Source of the DNA: Muricomes sp049840515
Lineage (GTDB): Bacteria; Bacillota; Clostridia; Lachnospirales; Lachnospiraceae
NCBI GenBank assembly: GCA_049840515.1
Contig: JASGKW010000013.1
Location: 62,001-126,000, forward strand
Direction of reading: 5' to 3'
Length of the DNA stretch: 64,000 bases
Made by a program: the position numbers and the translations under genes. How positions within the stretch are numbered: position 1 is the stretch's first letter; every line of letters begins with the position of its first letter. Positions 17,104-24,347 of this stretch are shown piece after piece. The notes under the pieces were generated by a model. It was not told where the DNA came from, did no database searches, and saw only the letters and a list, made by a program, of their open reading frames with translations.

Positions 17104-17156
17104 CCTCCTGCTTATGCAACTCTATCTTATTGAACTACGAATGTTCCATAAGGTAG
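17104..17156 (-). promoter_or_regulatory. 53-nt repeated leader element, tepA copy
   Basis: This stretch aligns without gaps to 35475-35527 upstream of ilvD, with 42 of 53 bases identical. Shared blocks in order are CTAC, TTAT, ACATT, AGTTCAATAAG, GAG and ATAAGCAGGAGG, the last ending in the ribosome site. A stem of TTATGGAAC with GTTCAATAA (8 of 9 pairs) closes a 7-nt loop. Function unknown; an RNA-level regulatory element is inferred. Confidence 0.55.
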
Positions 17157-17221
17157 ATTTAATCTTTTAAATTCTAGTGTTTGAAGGAAAGCCCGGAATT
17201 ATACCTTTTTTAGAGACAAAA

Positions 17222-17259
17222 GATGGTATGAATGTAAATTGTATACATCCATACCATCT
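17222..17259 (-). terminator. Terminator after metY
   Basis: GATGGTATG pairs with CATACCATC around an 18-20 nt loop that itself can fold. On the minus strand it is followed by TTTTG. It lies immediately after the natural metY stop at 17263-17265. Confidence 0.7.
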
Positions 17260-17262
17260 GTT

Positions 17263-18535
17263 TTAAAGCAATGCCTGCTCAATATCTGCAATAATATCTT
17301 TTACATTTTCAATTCCCACACTGAGTCTGATTAAATCAGGCTGAACTCCGGCTTCCAGCAGTTCTTTTTCATTCATCTGACGGTGTGTGTGGCTGGCAGG
17401 GTGAAGCACACAGCCTCGCATCTGCCACATGTGTCACTATCGCAACTAATTTTAATTTGTCCATCATTTCAACGGCCGCATCTCTGCCTCCCTTTAAGCC
17501 AAAGGTTAAAACGCCGCAAGTTCCGGTGGGCATATATTTCTGTGCTAAATCATAATACTTATCTCCCGGAAGAGATGGGCAGGATACCCATGCTACCTTC
17601 TCGTGGCCTTGTAAATATTTGGCAACCTCAAGTGCATTCTCGCAATGGCGGGGCACGCGCAGGTGAAGGGTCTCAAGCCCTACATTCAGAAGAAATGCAT
17701 TCTGAGGGGACTGGATTGAACCCAAATCTCTCATAAGCTGCGCTGTTGCTTTTGTAATATACGCACCTTTTCCAAATTTCTGTGTATATACGATTCCATG
17801 ATAAGTCTCATCTGGTGTAGTCAGACCCGGGAACTTATCTCCATAAGCCTCCCAGTCAAAATTGCCGCTGTCCACAATCGCTCCGCCCACGCAAGTTGCA
17901 TGGCCGTCCATATATTTTGTGGTAGAATGAGTCACAATATCTGCCCCCCACTCAAAGGGACGGCAGTTAATTGGAGTTGCAAACGTATTGTCTACAATAA
18001 ACGGCACGCCGTGTTCATGCGCCGCCTTGGCAAATTTTTCAAAGTCAAGGACCACCAGAGCCGGATTGGCAATGGTCTCTCCGAAAACTGCCTTTGTGTT
18101 TTCCTGGAACGCAGCCTCCAGCTCTTCTGCTGTGCACTCTGGGTCCACAAATGTGGCAGCCACACCCATTTTCCTGATTGTGTGGGCATACAGGTTATAT
18201 GTACCGCCATAAAGCGCCGATGCACACACAATGTGATCCCCGGCTTCCGCGATATTCATAATAGCATAGAAGTTAGCGGCCTGTCCGGAAGAGGTAAGCA
18301 TAGCCGCAGCACCGCCCTCCAGGTCACAAATCTTTGCGGCAACCGCATCATTTGTAGGATTTTGCAGGCGGGTATAAAAGTAACCTGACTCCTCCAGTGC
18401 AAACAGACGTCCCATCTGCTCACTGCTTGTATATCTAAAAGTAGTGCTCTGACAAATAGGGAGAACTCTGGGTTCCCCATTTTCCGGCTCATAGCCTGAC
18501 TGTATACACTTTGTCTCAATTCTGTAGCTGCTCAT
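17263..18535 (-). pseudogene. metY: O-acetylhomoserine sulfhydrylase, frameshifted near the C-terminus
   Basis: A PLP-dependent Cys/Met-metabolism enzyme that makes homocysteine from O-acetylhomoserine and sulfide. Visible are the N-terminal QSGYEPENGEPRVLPICQST, the cofactor pocket LTSSGQAANFYAIMN, and the PLP lysine in THSTTKYMDGHATCVGG. The reading frame breaks between 17407 and 17416. After ..THVADAR the original frame runs to a premature stop at 17369. The expected family ending (VLHPASHTHRQMNEKELLEA, then DLIRLSVGIENVKDII) continues in another frame to TAA at 17263-17265. The change is equivalent to 2 missing bases or 1 extra. It is otherwise intact, so a sequencing error or a very recent mutation is likely. 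The start at 18535 is chosen because AAGGAGG is 7 nt upstream. Confidence 0.85.
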
Positions 18536-18565
18536 TCTCATTCCTCCTTATGCATATAAATTATC

Positions 18566-19324
18566 TTATGAATATAAATATCTCTTTTCCAGGCTGTGTA
18601 CCATATCACCGTACAGCTCCCTGCATTCTTCTTTTCTGTCCGCTTCAATCAAACGTATACATGGGCTTAAATAATCCTGCCAGATTCCCGCATATATTTC
18701 AGCGGAGGACGCTTCCCGGTCTATCCGTTTTACAATAGTCGGCGCAACATTATAATATTCTTTTACCAGACCTTCTCCCTCTTTGGAGTTCAAAAGATAC
18801 TCGTCCCTGTAGTCTCTGAGCACTGTCAATTCATAACAGTCATCTGGTTTGTCCATACTCTTACAGACAGCCGTGGTAATATAGCAGAACAATCCTTTTT
18901 TGAATCCGCCCTGTATATTCTGGCGGGTAGAATGTCCAATCTTGTTGTCCGGCATATTTTTATTCCAGAGCTCTACCAACTTTTCTGTAAATATTTTGGC
19001 TCTCTCACTGAAAATCTCTCCCATAAGAGGGACAAAATAAGAAACCATATTCATATTATTATCCAGCGCAGCTAAGTCTCTTTTTCTCTTAGAAGACACT
19101 TGTTCAAGCTGTTTGGCCACATAATCCGGCACATAAGAGGCGATTTCTTCTAATCGTTCATCAGATTCCTCGATAGCATTTTTAATTTCTTCCATGAGTT
19201 CGCTGTGCTTACTCTTCAGAAGATCCATATCAGATTCATAACTCTTTTTATGAAACTTCCCTGAATATCCTGCTGTTTCCTGAAACAGGGAAATCATCTC
19301 GGCCTGTAAATTTTTCTGATCCAT
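18566..19324 (-). CDS. CFI-box-type C-terminal domain protein, function unknown
   Basis: A 252-residue cytoplasmic protein with no membrane segment. The N-terminal half is predicted helical coiled coil (SKHSELMEEIKNAIEESDER, AKQLEQVSSKRKRDLAALDN). The second half has CYITTAVCKSMDKPDDC, then LTVLRDYRDEYLL and a conserved YY near VKEYYNVAPTIVKRID. This matches the pattern of the CFI-box domain (C-[FY]-I-x-T-A ... LR-x-[FY]-RD-x-x-L ... YY). The role of this domain is not known. The gene starts 26 bp after yebC and ends 30 bp before metY, so it probably belongs to one operon with them. Function is not assigned. Confidence 0.65.
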   Translation of the reverse strand: MDQKNLQAEMISLFQETAGYSGKFHKKSYESDMDLLKSKHSELMEEIKNAIEESDERLEEIASYVPDYVAKQLEQVSSKRKRDLAALDNNMNMVSYFVPLMGEIFSERAKIFTEKLVELWNKNMPDNKIGHSTRQNIQGGFKKGLFCYITTAVCKSMDKPDDCYELTVLRDYRDEYLLNSKEGEGLVKEYYNVAPTIVKRIDREASSAEIYAGIWQDYLSPCIRLIEADRKEECRELYGDMVHSLEKRYLYS

Positions 19325-19350
19325 CTTATCTCCTCTTCTGTAAAGAAATT

Positions 19351-20082
19351 TTATTCATCCCAGTTGTGGTAGACATCTTGTACATCATCATCCTCATCAA
19401 GTAAATCTAATGTCTTCTGAATATTCTTAATGTCCTCCTCACTGGTCAGCTCCACATGAGTCTGAGGAATCATAGTTACTTCGGCATTTGCCATTGTGAT
19501 ACCAGCCTCTTCCAATTTGAGACGGACTGTACTGAAATCTTCCGGTAAGGTAAGGATTTCATAGCTGTCCTCCGCCTCCACAAAATCTTCTGCTCCGGAA
19601 TCCAAAGCCAGCAGCATCAGCTCGTCCCCATCCATGGAACATTCTTCTTTATCCACCAGAATCTGTCCTTTTTCATCAAACATAAAAGAAACACATCCCG
19701 GGGTTCCCACATTACCGCTTCCTTTGGTAAATGCATTCTTAACATTAGATGCAGTCCGGTTCTTATTGTCTGTCAGCGTCCTTACAATAATAGCTGTACC
19801 GTTGGGACCATATCCTTCATATGTAATATGCTCATAATTGTCCCCCGCACCTTCACCTGCAGCCTTTTTAATATTTCTGTCAATGGTATCGTTGGGCATA
19901 TTGTTGGACTTTGCTTTTGCAATCACATCTCTCAGTCTGCTGTTATTATTAGGGTCCGGACCGCCGCCCTCCTTTACTGCAACTGCAAGCTCGCGTCCCA
20001 GCTTGGTGAAAATCTTGCCCTTTGCAGCATCATTTTTTTCTTTTTTATGCTTAATATTTGCAAATTTAGAATGTCCTGACAT
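19351..20082 (-). CDS. yebC: YebC/TACO1-family regulator
   Basis: A complete 243-residue protein with the universal family start MSGHSKFANIKHKKEKNDAA and GKIFTKLGRELAVAVKEGGG. Further conserved segments are NNMPNDTIDRNIKKAAGEG and YEGYGPNGTAIIVRTLTDN. YebC-type proteins were long annotated as DNA-binding regulators. TACO1 and YebC homologues have also been linked to translation of difficult peptide stretches, so the molecular role is best stated as gene-expression factor. GAGGAG precedes the ATG. It heads a yebC - CFI-box - metY unit with its own promoter at 20139-20167. Confidence 0.95.
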   Translation of the reverse strand: MSGHSKFANIKHKKEKNDAAKGKIFTKLGRELAVAVKEGGGPDPNNNSRLRDVIAKAKSNNMPNDTIDRNIKKAAGEGAGDNYEHITYEGYGPNGTAIIVRTLTDNKNRTASNVKNAFTKGSGNVGTPGCVSFMFDEKGQILVDKEECSMDGDELMLLALDSGAEDFVEAEDSYEILTLPEDFSTVRLKLEEAGITMANAEVTMIPQTHVELTSEEDIKNIQKTLDLLDEDDDVQDVYHNWDE

Positions 20083-20138
20083 CTCTAATCTCCTCTTTAT
20101 ATTTTCTTAACGTACTTAATCATTAAACTCGCCATACA

Positions 20139-20167
20139 ATTTTACCATTCTTTTGCCCAGATTTCAA
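20139..20167 (-). promoter_or_regulatory. Sigma-A promoter of the yebC operon
   Basis: TTGAAA (20162-20167) and TAAAAT (20139-20144) on the minus strand have a 17-bp spacer. Confidence 0.65.
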
Positions 20168-20217
20168 TTATTTCTTGCCAAGTCATACGATTCAGTGTAA
20201 CAGTTCAGCCATGCACG

Positions 20218-20272
20218 TATATTGGAAGACAGAATACACAAACTTGTTTGTGACAGGCTATCTTCCAATATA
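20218..20272. other. Nested hairpin between mazF and yebC
   Basis: A perfect 12-bp inverted repeat TATATTGGAAGA (20218-20229) and TCTTCCAATATA (20261-20272) encloses a second inverted repeat CACAAAC (20237-20243) and GTTTGTG (20246-20252). Neither strand shows a T-run after the outer stem, so it is not an ordinary terminator. It could be a structured RNA, a transcript-end stabiliser, or a small mobile-element remnant. Confidence 0.5.
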
Positions 20273-20305
20273 TGTATATGGCCAAATAGCAGCACTGACT
20301 TTACC

Positions 20306-20654
20306 TTATGTAGGAAGCTCCAGGCTTATCCTGATTGCATCGTTTACTTTCTTCATCATTCCACTGTCCACATGGCACACAAATTCTTTCAGCCTCTGTT
20401 TATCAATAGTTCGTATTTGTTCCAGCAAAATCACTGAATTTTTCACAATGTTGTACTTCTGTGCGCTGATTTCAATGTGGGTAGGAAGCTTTGCTTTGTT
20501 CATCCTTGATGTGATAGCCGCACAAATCACCGTAGGACTATGCTTATTTCCCACATCATTCTGAATAATCAGTACCGGGCGGAATGCCGCCCTGTTCAGA
20601 CCCCACAACCGGACTTAAATCCGCGTAGTATATATCTCCTCTTTTAATTACCAA
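20306..20654 (-). pseudogene. mazF: MazF/EndoA-type mRNA interferase, broken by a single-base insertion
   Basis: The two frames together encode a normal-length (about 115 residues) PemK/MazF endoribonuclease that cleaves mRNA. Frame 1 from TTG at 20654 reads VIKRGDIYYADLSPVVGSEQ GGI. Frame 2 reads RPVLIIQNDVGNKHSPTVI through LLEQIRTIDKQRLKEFVC to the stop at 20306. The junction ATTCCGCCCGG at about 20581 carries one C too many; removing it restores IRPVLIIQND. The locus is 349 nt, exactly 3n+1. It lies 128 bp after alr, the conserved Firmicutes position. The gap is too short for the usual antitoxin gene, so the toxin appears to be orphan here. As the sequence stands no full toxin would be made. 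Confidence 0.85.
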
Positions 20655-20687
20655 ATTATCTCACACTCCGATTCTAAACTTTAAGCC

Positions 20688-20715
20688 CCGGCTCAGTTAT
20701 GCATGATTGAACCGG
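20688..20715. other. Hairpin in the alr-mazF leader
   Basis: CCGGCTCA (20688-20695) pairs with TGAACCGG (20708-20715) with one G-T pair around a 12-nt loop, 34 bp before the mazF TTG start. It may modulate read-through from alr into mazF. Confidence 0.35.
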
Positions 20716-20782
20716 ACTAACTCTGTTATTACAATTGAGTATTCCCGCTTTTTTCGGATGTATGCGTCATTCTTCTATACTA

Positions 20783-21949
20783 TCAGGATAAATATTCTAC
20801 CTGTTCTATAACCTTTCCATTTTTCACGTAGACCCTGGGAATCCGCCTTCCCAGACAGCACACGAACTCATAATTAAACCGTCCGCATATATTGCTCAGT
20901 TCCTCCACAGAAATATGTTCATTTCCATCAACACCAATAAGCACAGCCTGGTCCATGTATCTTGCCTCCGGTATGTGAGTCACATCTACCATAAACTGGT
21001 CCATGCAGACACGCCCCAGTATCCTGGCCCGCTTTCCATGTATCAGTACATCAGCCTTATTAGAAAGCCCCCGGGAATAGCCGTCACCGTAGCCCACCGG
21101 TATGGTGGCTACTCTCATTTTCTTCGGTGTGACAAAAGTTCCGCCGTAACTGATTGATGTCCCAGCCTCCACTTCTTTGACAAAAGTGATATGACTGATT
21201 AATTCAAGTGACGGTCTTAAATTCACTTGCTCATGGCAGACCTCATCGAAGGGATACATCCCGTAGATGGAAATGCCAGCCCTCACCAGATTATGTTTCA
21301 TATCCGGGAAATCAATGATTCCCGCACTGTTATTGCAATGATAATATGTAATATCTATCCCTTCACTTCTCAGGGCATTCTCCACCCATGCAAATTTTTC
21401 ATGCTGTTCTATGGTATAGCTCTTATCTGTCTCATCCGCCTTCGCGAAATGAGTATAGGCACCCTCAAGCTTTACATTTGAAAGCCCGCTGATATCTTTG
21501 ATGTCTTCTATCCCGCGGGAATCCGGAAAAAATCCAAGTCTTCCCATCCCGGTATCTATTTTTATATGGAAATGCGCTGTTTTCCCAAAGCGGACTGCAG
21601 CCTCAGACATAGCCTCGGCCATCTCTTTCATATAAACTGTTGCATGTATGCCAAGCTGAAGCATTTCTTCATACTGCTCAGGGAAAATACACCCCAATAC
21701 TAAAACTGGTTTTTTAACACCTGCATTCTTGAGGGATACCGCCTCTTCAAAACTTGCTGTGGCATACCCCCATACATAATCTTTTTCTTCAAATATTTGA
21801 GCAATCGGGCCAGCCCCATGTCCATAGCCATCCATCTTGAGAACAGCAATGATTTGTGCCCCCTCCCCAATGTGGTTTTTCATCTGTTCCATGTTATGGG
21901 CAATTGCATCCAGATTAATTCTGGCATATACCCTGCTGTATTCTTTCAT
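20783..21949 (-). CDS. alr: Alanine racemase
   Basis: A complete 388-residue fold-type III PLP enzyme that converts L-alanine to D-alanine for peptidoglycan. The PLP lysine is in AVLKMDGYGHGAG. The barrel includes IDTGMGRLGFFP and AYTHFAKADETD, and the partner tyrosine is in SISYGGTFVTP. CMDQFMVDVTHIP from the C-terminal domain is also conserved. The start overlaps the nnr stop in ATGA (21946-21949), so translation is coupled. Downstream lies mazF. The nnr-alr-mazF order is common in Firmicutes. Confidence 0.97.
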   Translation of the reverse strand: MKEYSRVYARINLDAIAHNMEQMKNHIGEGAQIIAVLKMDGYGHGAGPIAQIFEEKDYVWGYATASFEEAVSLKNAGVKKPVLVLGCIFPEQYEEMLQLGIHATVYMKEMAEAMSEAAVRFGKTAHFHIKIDTGMGRLGFFPDSRGIEDIKDISGLSNVKLEGAYTHFAKADETDKSYTIEQHEKFAWVENALRSEGIDITYYHCNNSAGIIDFPDMKHNLVRAGISIYGMYPFDEVCHEQVNLRPSLELISHITFVKEVEAGTSISYGGTFVTPKKMRVATIPVGYGDGYSRGLSNKADVLIHGKRARILGRVCMDQFMVDVTHIPEARYMDQAVLIGVDGNEHISVEELSNICGRFNYEFVCCLGRRIPRVYVKNGKVIEQVEYLS

Positions 21950-23451
21950 TCTGCCATATTCTCCTCTGTCTTTCTTATACAGGTTCCAATCCCTGTGATT
22001 AAATCTTCCGCCAGCGCGCTGTATGAGCCTTTTTCCTCTTTGGTTTCGTCTCCTCCGCAGGCATGAAGGTACACGCCGCAGACTGCCGCTTCATAGGACA
22101 TCAAACCCTGAGCGAGCAGACCTGCAATCACACCCGCCAGCACATCCCCGGAACCTGCTTTTGCCATAGAGCTGTTTCCCGCAGTGTTAATAAAAATCTG
22201 TCTATCCCACTTTGATACCAGAGTACGTGCATCTTTCATGGCACAGACAACACCATGTTTATCTGTAAATTCTCTTACTTTTTCAAAACGCTTCTCCTGA
22301 AGTTCCTGTATGGAACACCCGAGCAATTCAGACATTTCTTTCATATGAGGAGTCAAAATCAGAGGGCGTTCCCGGCTTCCGAGAAGTTCTAGGTGGGAAC
22401 TTAATATGTTCAGCCCGTCTGCATCAACGACACAGGGAACCTTTACCACTCTCATCACTTCCTCAACAAGGCTATCTGCAATGTCGTTTCTTCCCAGACC
22501 GCACCCTATGCAGACCACATCTGCCCATTGGAGAAGTTTATGGAGAGTCTCCTCGTCATATTCCGTATAGGTGGAAATAATTGCCTCAGGCAGAAGCTGC
22601 TGCAAAATGATTCTATTTTCCTCAGCCGTATAAATATGCACAAGCCCGGCACCTGTAATATAAGCCGATTTTGCACTTAAATATGCGGCACCTGACATCC
22701 CCTTGCTGCCTGTAATCATCAGTATCTTTCCATAGGTCCCTTTATGGGAATCAGGTTTTCTTGCCGGAATCAGTTTGGGCAGGTCCTCACGGTCAAAAGT
22801 GTAGCATACAGCCGGCTCTTTTTCAAAAATCTTCTTGCTGATGCCAATATCTGCTACGACTCGTTTCCCCGCATATATATGCCCCGGATACAGAATGCAG
22901 CCCAGCTTCTCACATTCAAAAGTCACTGTCAGCTCGGCTTTAAAAGAGACCCCCAGCACTTTCCCTGTAGCGGAACAAATGCCGGAAGGAATATCTACCG
23001 CTATTTTCTGTCCCGGCAGACGATTCATTTTTTCAATATTTTCCCGGTAAGCTCCTGAGACATCCCGGTTCAATCCAACCCCAAAAACGGCATCCACTAC
23101 ACTAGTATATTCCTGCCTGTTTATTGATGTTACTATGGACACACCACATTTTTCAGCGATTTTCAACTGTTCTCTGCAATCCGGACTCATGGAAGACTCA
23201 CTGCCTATAAAAGCAGCCGTCACTTCATACCCCTTATCTTTTAACAGCCGGGCAACGGCAAAGCCGTCACCTCCGTTATTCCCAGAACCGCAGACTACGA
23301 ACGTTCTGCTCAAATCTATCCCTTCACGTTCCATAACGTCAACCATTTTAAGAGCTGCCCGCTCCATCAGTACCATAGACAAAATACCAATCTCCTCGAT
23401 TGTATATTTGTCAGCTTTCTGCATCCATTCTCCTGTAGGCAGATACCTCAT
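21946..23451 (-). CDS. nnr: Bifunctional NAD(P)H-hydrate epimerase / ADP-dependent dehydratase
   Basis: A 501-residue fusion that repairs damaged NADH/NADPH hydrates. The N-terminal YjeF-type epimerase half has VCGSGNNGGDGFAVARLLKD and AVFGVGLNRDVSG. The C-terminal kinase-fold dehydratase half has SHKGTYGKILMITGSKGMSG and the active-site loop NSSMAKAGSGDVLAGVIAGL. The start ATG at 23451 is preceded by AGGAGG at 8 nt; the longer open frame upstream is not homologous. It is first in the nnr-alr-mazF unit. Confidence 0.95.
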   Translation of the reverse strand: MRYLPTGEWMQKADKYTIEEIGILSMVLMERAALKMVDVMEREGIDLSRTFVVCGSGNNGGDGFAVARLLKDKGYEVTAAFIGSESSMSPDCREQLKIAEKCGVSIVTSINRQEYTSVVDAVFGVGLNRDVSGAYRENIEKMNRLPGQKIAVDIPSGICSATGKVLGVSFKAELTVTFECEKLGCILYPGHIYAGKRVVADIGISKKIFEKEPAVCYTFDREDLPKLIPARKPDSHKGTYGKILMITGSKGMSGAAYLSAKSAYITGAGLVHIYTAEENRIILQQLLPEAIISTYTEYDEETLHKLLQWADVVCIGCGLGRNDIADSLVEEVMRVVKVPCVVDADGLNILSSHLELLGSRERPLILTPHMKEMSELLGCSIQELQEKRFEKVREFTDKHGVVCAMKDARTLVSKWDRQIFINTAGNSSMAKAGSGDVLAGVIAGLLAQGLMSYEAAVCGVYLHACGGDETKEEKGSYSALAEDLITGIGTCIRKTEENMAE

Positions 23452-23486
23452 ATCCTCATCCTCCTGGGTTTGAATTGAAATAACAA

Positions 23487-23509
23487 GGATGCTGCATTCT
23501 GCAGCATCC
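23487..23509 (-). terminator. Terminator of rex
   Basis: A perfect 10-bp stem, GGATGCTGCA and TGCAGCATCC with a 3-nt loop, lies 20 bp beyond the rex stop. The minus-strand tail TTGTTATTT is T-rich. Confidence 0.8.
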
Positions 23510-23530
23510 CCATTTTGTTTATCTGTTATT

Positions 23531-24169
23531 CTACTTTTCCTGGTCGTAGCTGGTAATATTATAGGAAAGCTGCAATAAACTATCAGCCAGGTGCACACTT
23601 TCTACGATTATGTCATCCGGCAGAATCAAATCTGTATGTGCAAAATTCCAGATTCCCCGTATACCGCCGTCGACCAGCATGTCAGCCACCTCTTCTGCCT
23701 TTGACTTTGGAATTGTCAGGGCAGCAATCTCAATCTCGTTGCGTTTGATAAACATTTTCAGTTCATCCATTCTCCTGATAGGTATTCCACGTATAGTGAC
23801 ACCTTCCAGCCTTGGATTCACATCAAATATACCTTTTAATACAAAACCACTTCTCTCAAATCCCGTATAATTAGCAAGAGCCTGTCCAAGATTACCAGCA
23901 CCTATGATTATAATGTTGTGTGTCCTGTTCAGTCCCAAAATCTTTCCTATCTCTGTATACAGGTACTTTACATTATACCCGTATCCCTGCTGTCCAAACC
24001 CCCCGAAATTATTTAAATCCTGACGAATCTGAGACGCTGTAACACGCATCTTTTTGCTCAAATCACTTGAAGAGATGCGCTCTACTCCCTCATCCAGCAA
24101 TTCTCCCAAATATCTGTAATATCTTGGAAGTCTTCCAATTACCGCGCGTGATATCTCTCTATCTTCCAC
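23531..24169 (-). CDS. rex: Redox-sensing transcriptional repressor Rex
   Basis: A complete 212-residue regulator. The N-terminal winged helix (VIGRLPRYYRYLGELLDEG, then SQIRQDLNNFGGFGQQGYGY) is followed by a Rossmann domain with IIIGAGNLGQALANY that reads the NADH/NAD+ ratio. In clostridia Rex represses fermentation and hydrogen-metabolism genes when NADH is low. The start is GTG at 24169 with GGAGG 9 nt upstream. It is transcribed away from the ABC-F gene and has its own terminator. I saw no convincing TTGTTAA-type Rex box in the 178-bp divergent region, so targets are probably elsewhere. Confidence 0.97.
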   Translation of the reverse strand: MEDREISRAVIGRLPRYYRYLGELLDEGVERISSSDLSKKMRVTASQIRQDLNNFGGFGQQGYGYNVKYLYTEIGKILGLNRTHNIIIIGAGNLGQALANYTGFERSGFVLKGIFDVNPRLEGVTIRGIPIRRMDELKMFIKRNEIEIAALTIPKSKAEEVADMLVDGGIRGIWNFAHTDLILPDDIIVESVHLADSLLQLSYNITSYDQEK

Positions 24170-24290
24170 TGTTATTGTCCTCCAAACCTAGTCTAATTTT
24201 TATTATATAGAATAGAATGCCCAAAGTCAAACCTTTGTTACTTTTCTGTCATGCAAATTTTTCATAGAAATCATAGAAGAAAACTTTCAG

Positions 24291-24318
24291 TTGTATTTTA
24301 TCTTATTTTCGTTATAAT
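24291..24318 (+). promoter_or_regulatory. Sigma-A promoter of the ABC-F gene
   Basis: TTGTAT (24291-24296) and a consensus TATAAT (24313-24318) with a 16-bp spacer; the ribosome site AGGAGG follows at 24336-24341. Confidence 0.7.
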
Positions 24319-24347
24319 GGAATAGTACTAAATCTAGGAGGATTGTT

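Noticed and set aside
20655..20782. MazE-type antitoxin between alr and mazF
   Set aside because: The gap is 128 bp and its longest start-to-stop frame on the coding strand that I could find is 13 codons, with no resemblance to a ribbon-helix-helix or AbrB-type antitoxin.
24170..24347. Possible Rex operator between rex and the ABC-F gene
   Set aside because: TTTGTTACTTTTCTGTCATG has only loose similarity to the TTGTTAA...TTAACAA consensus; the second half-site is missing.
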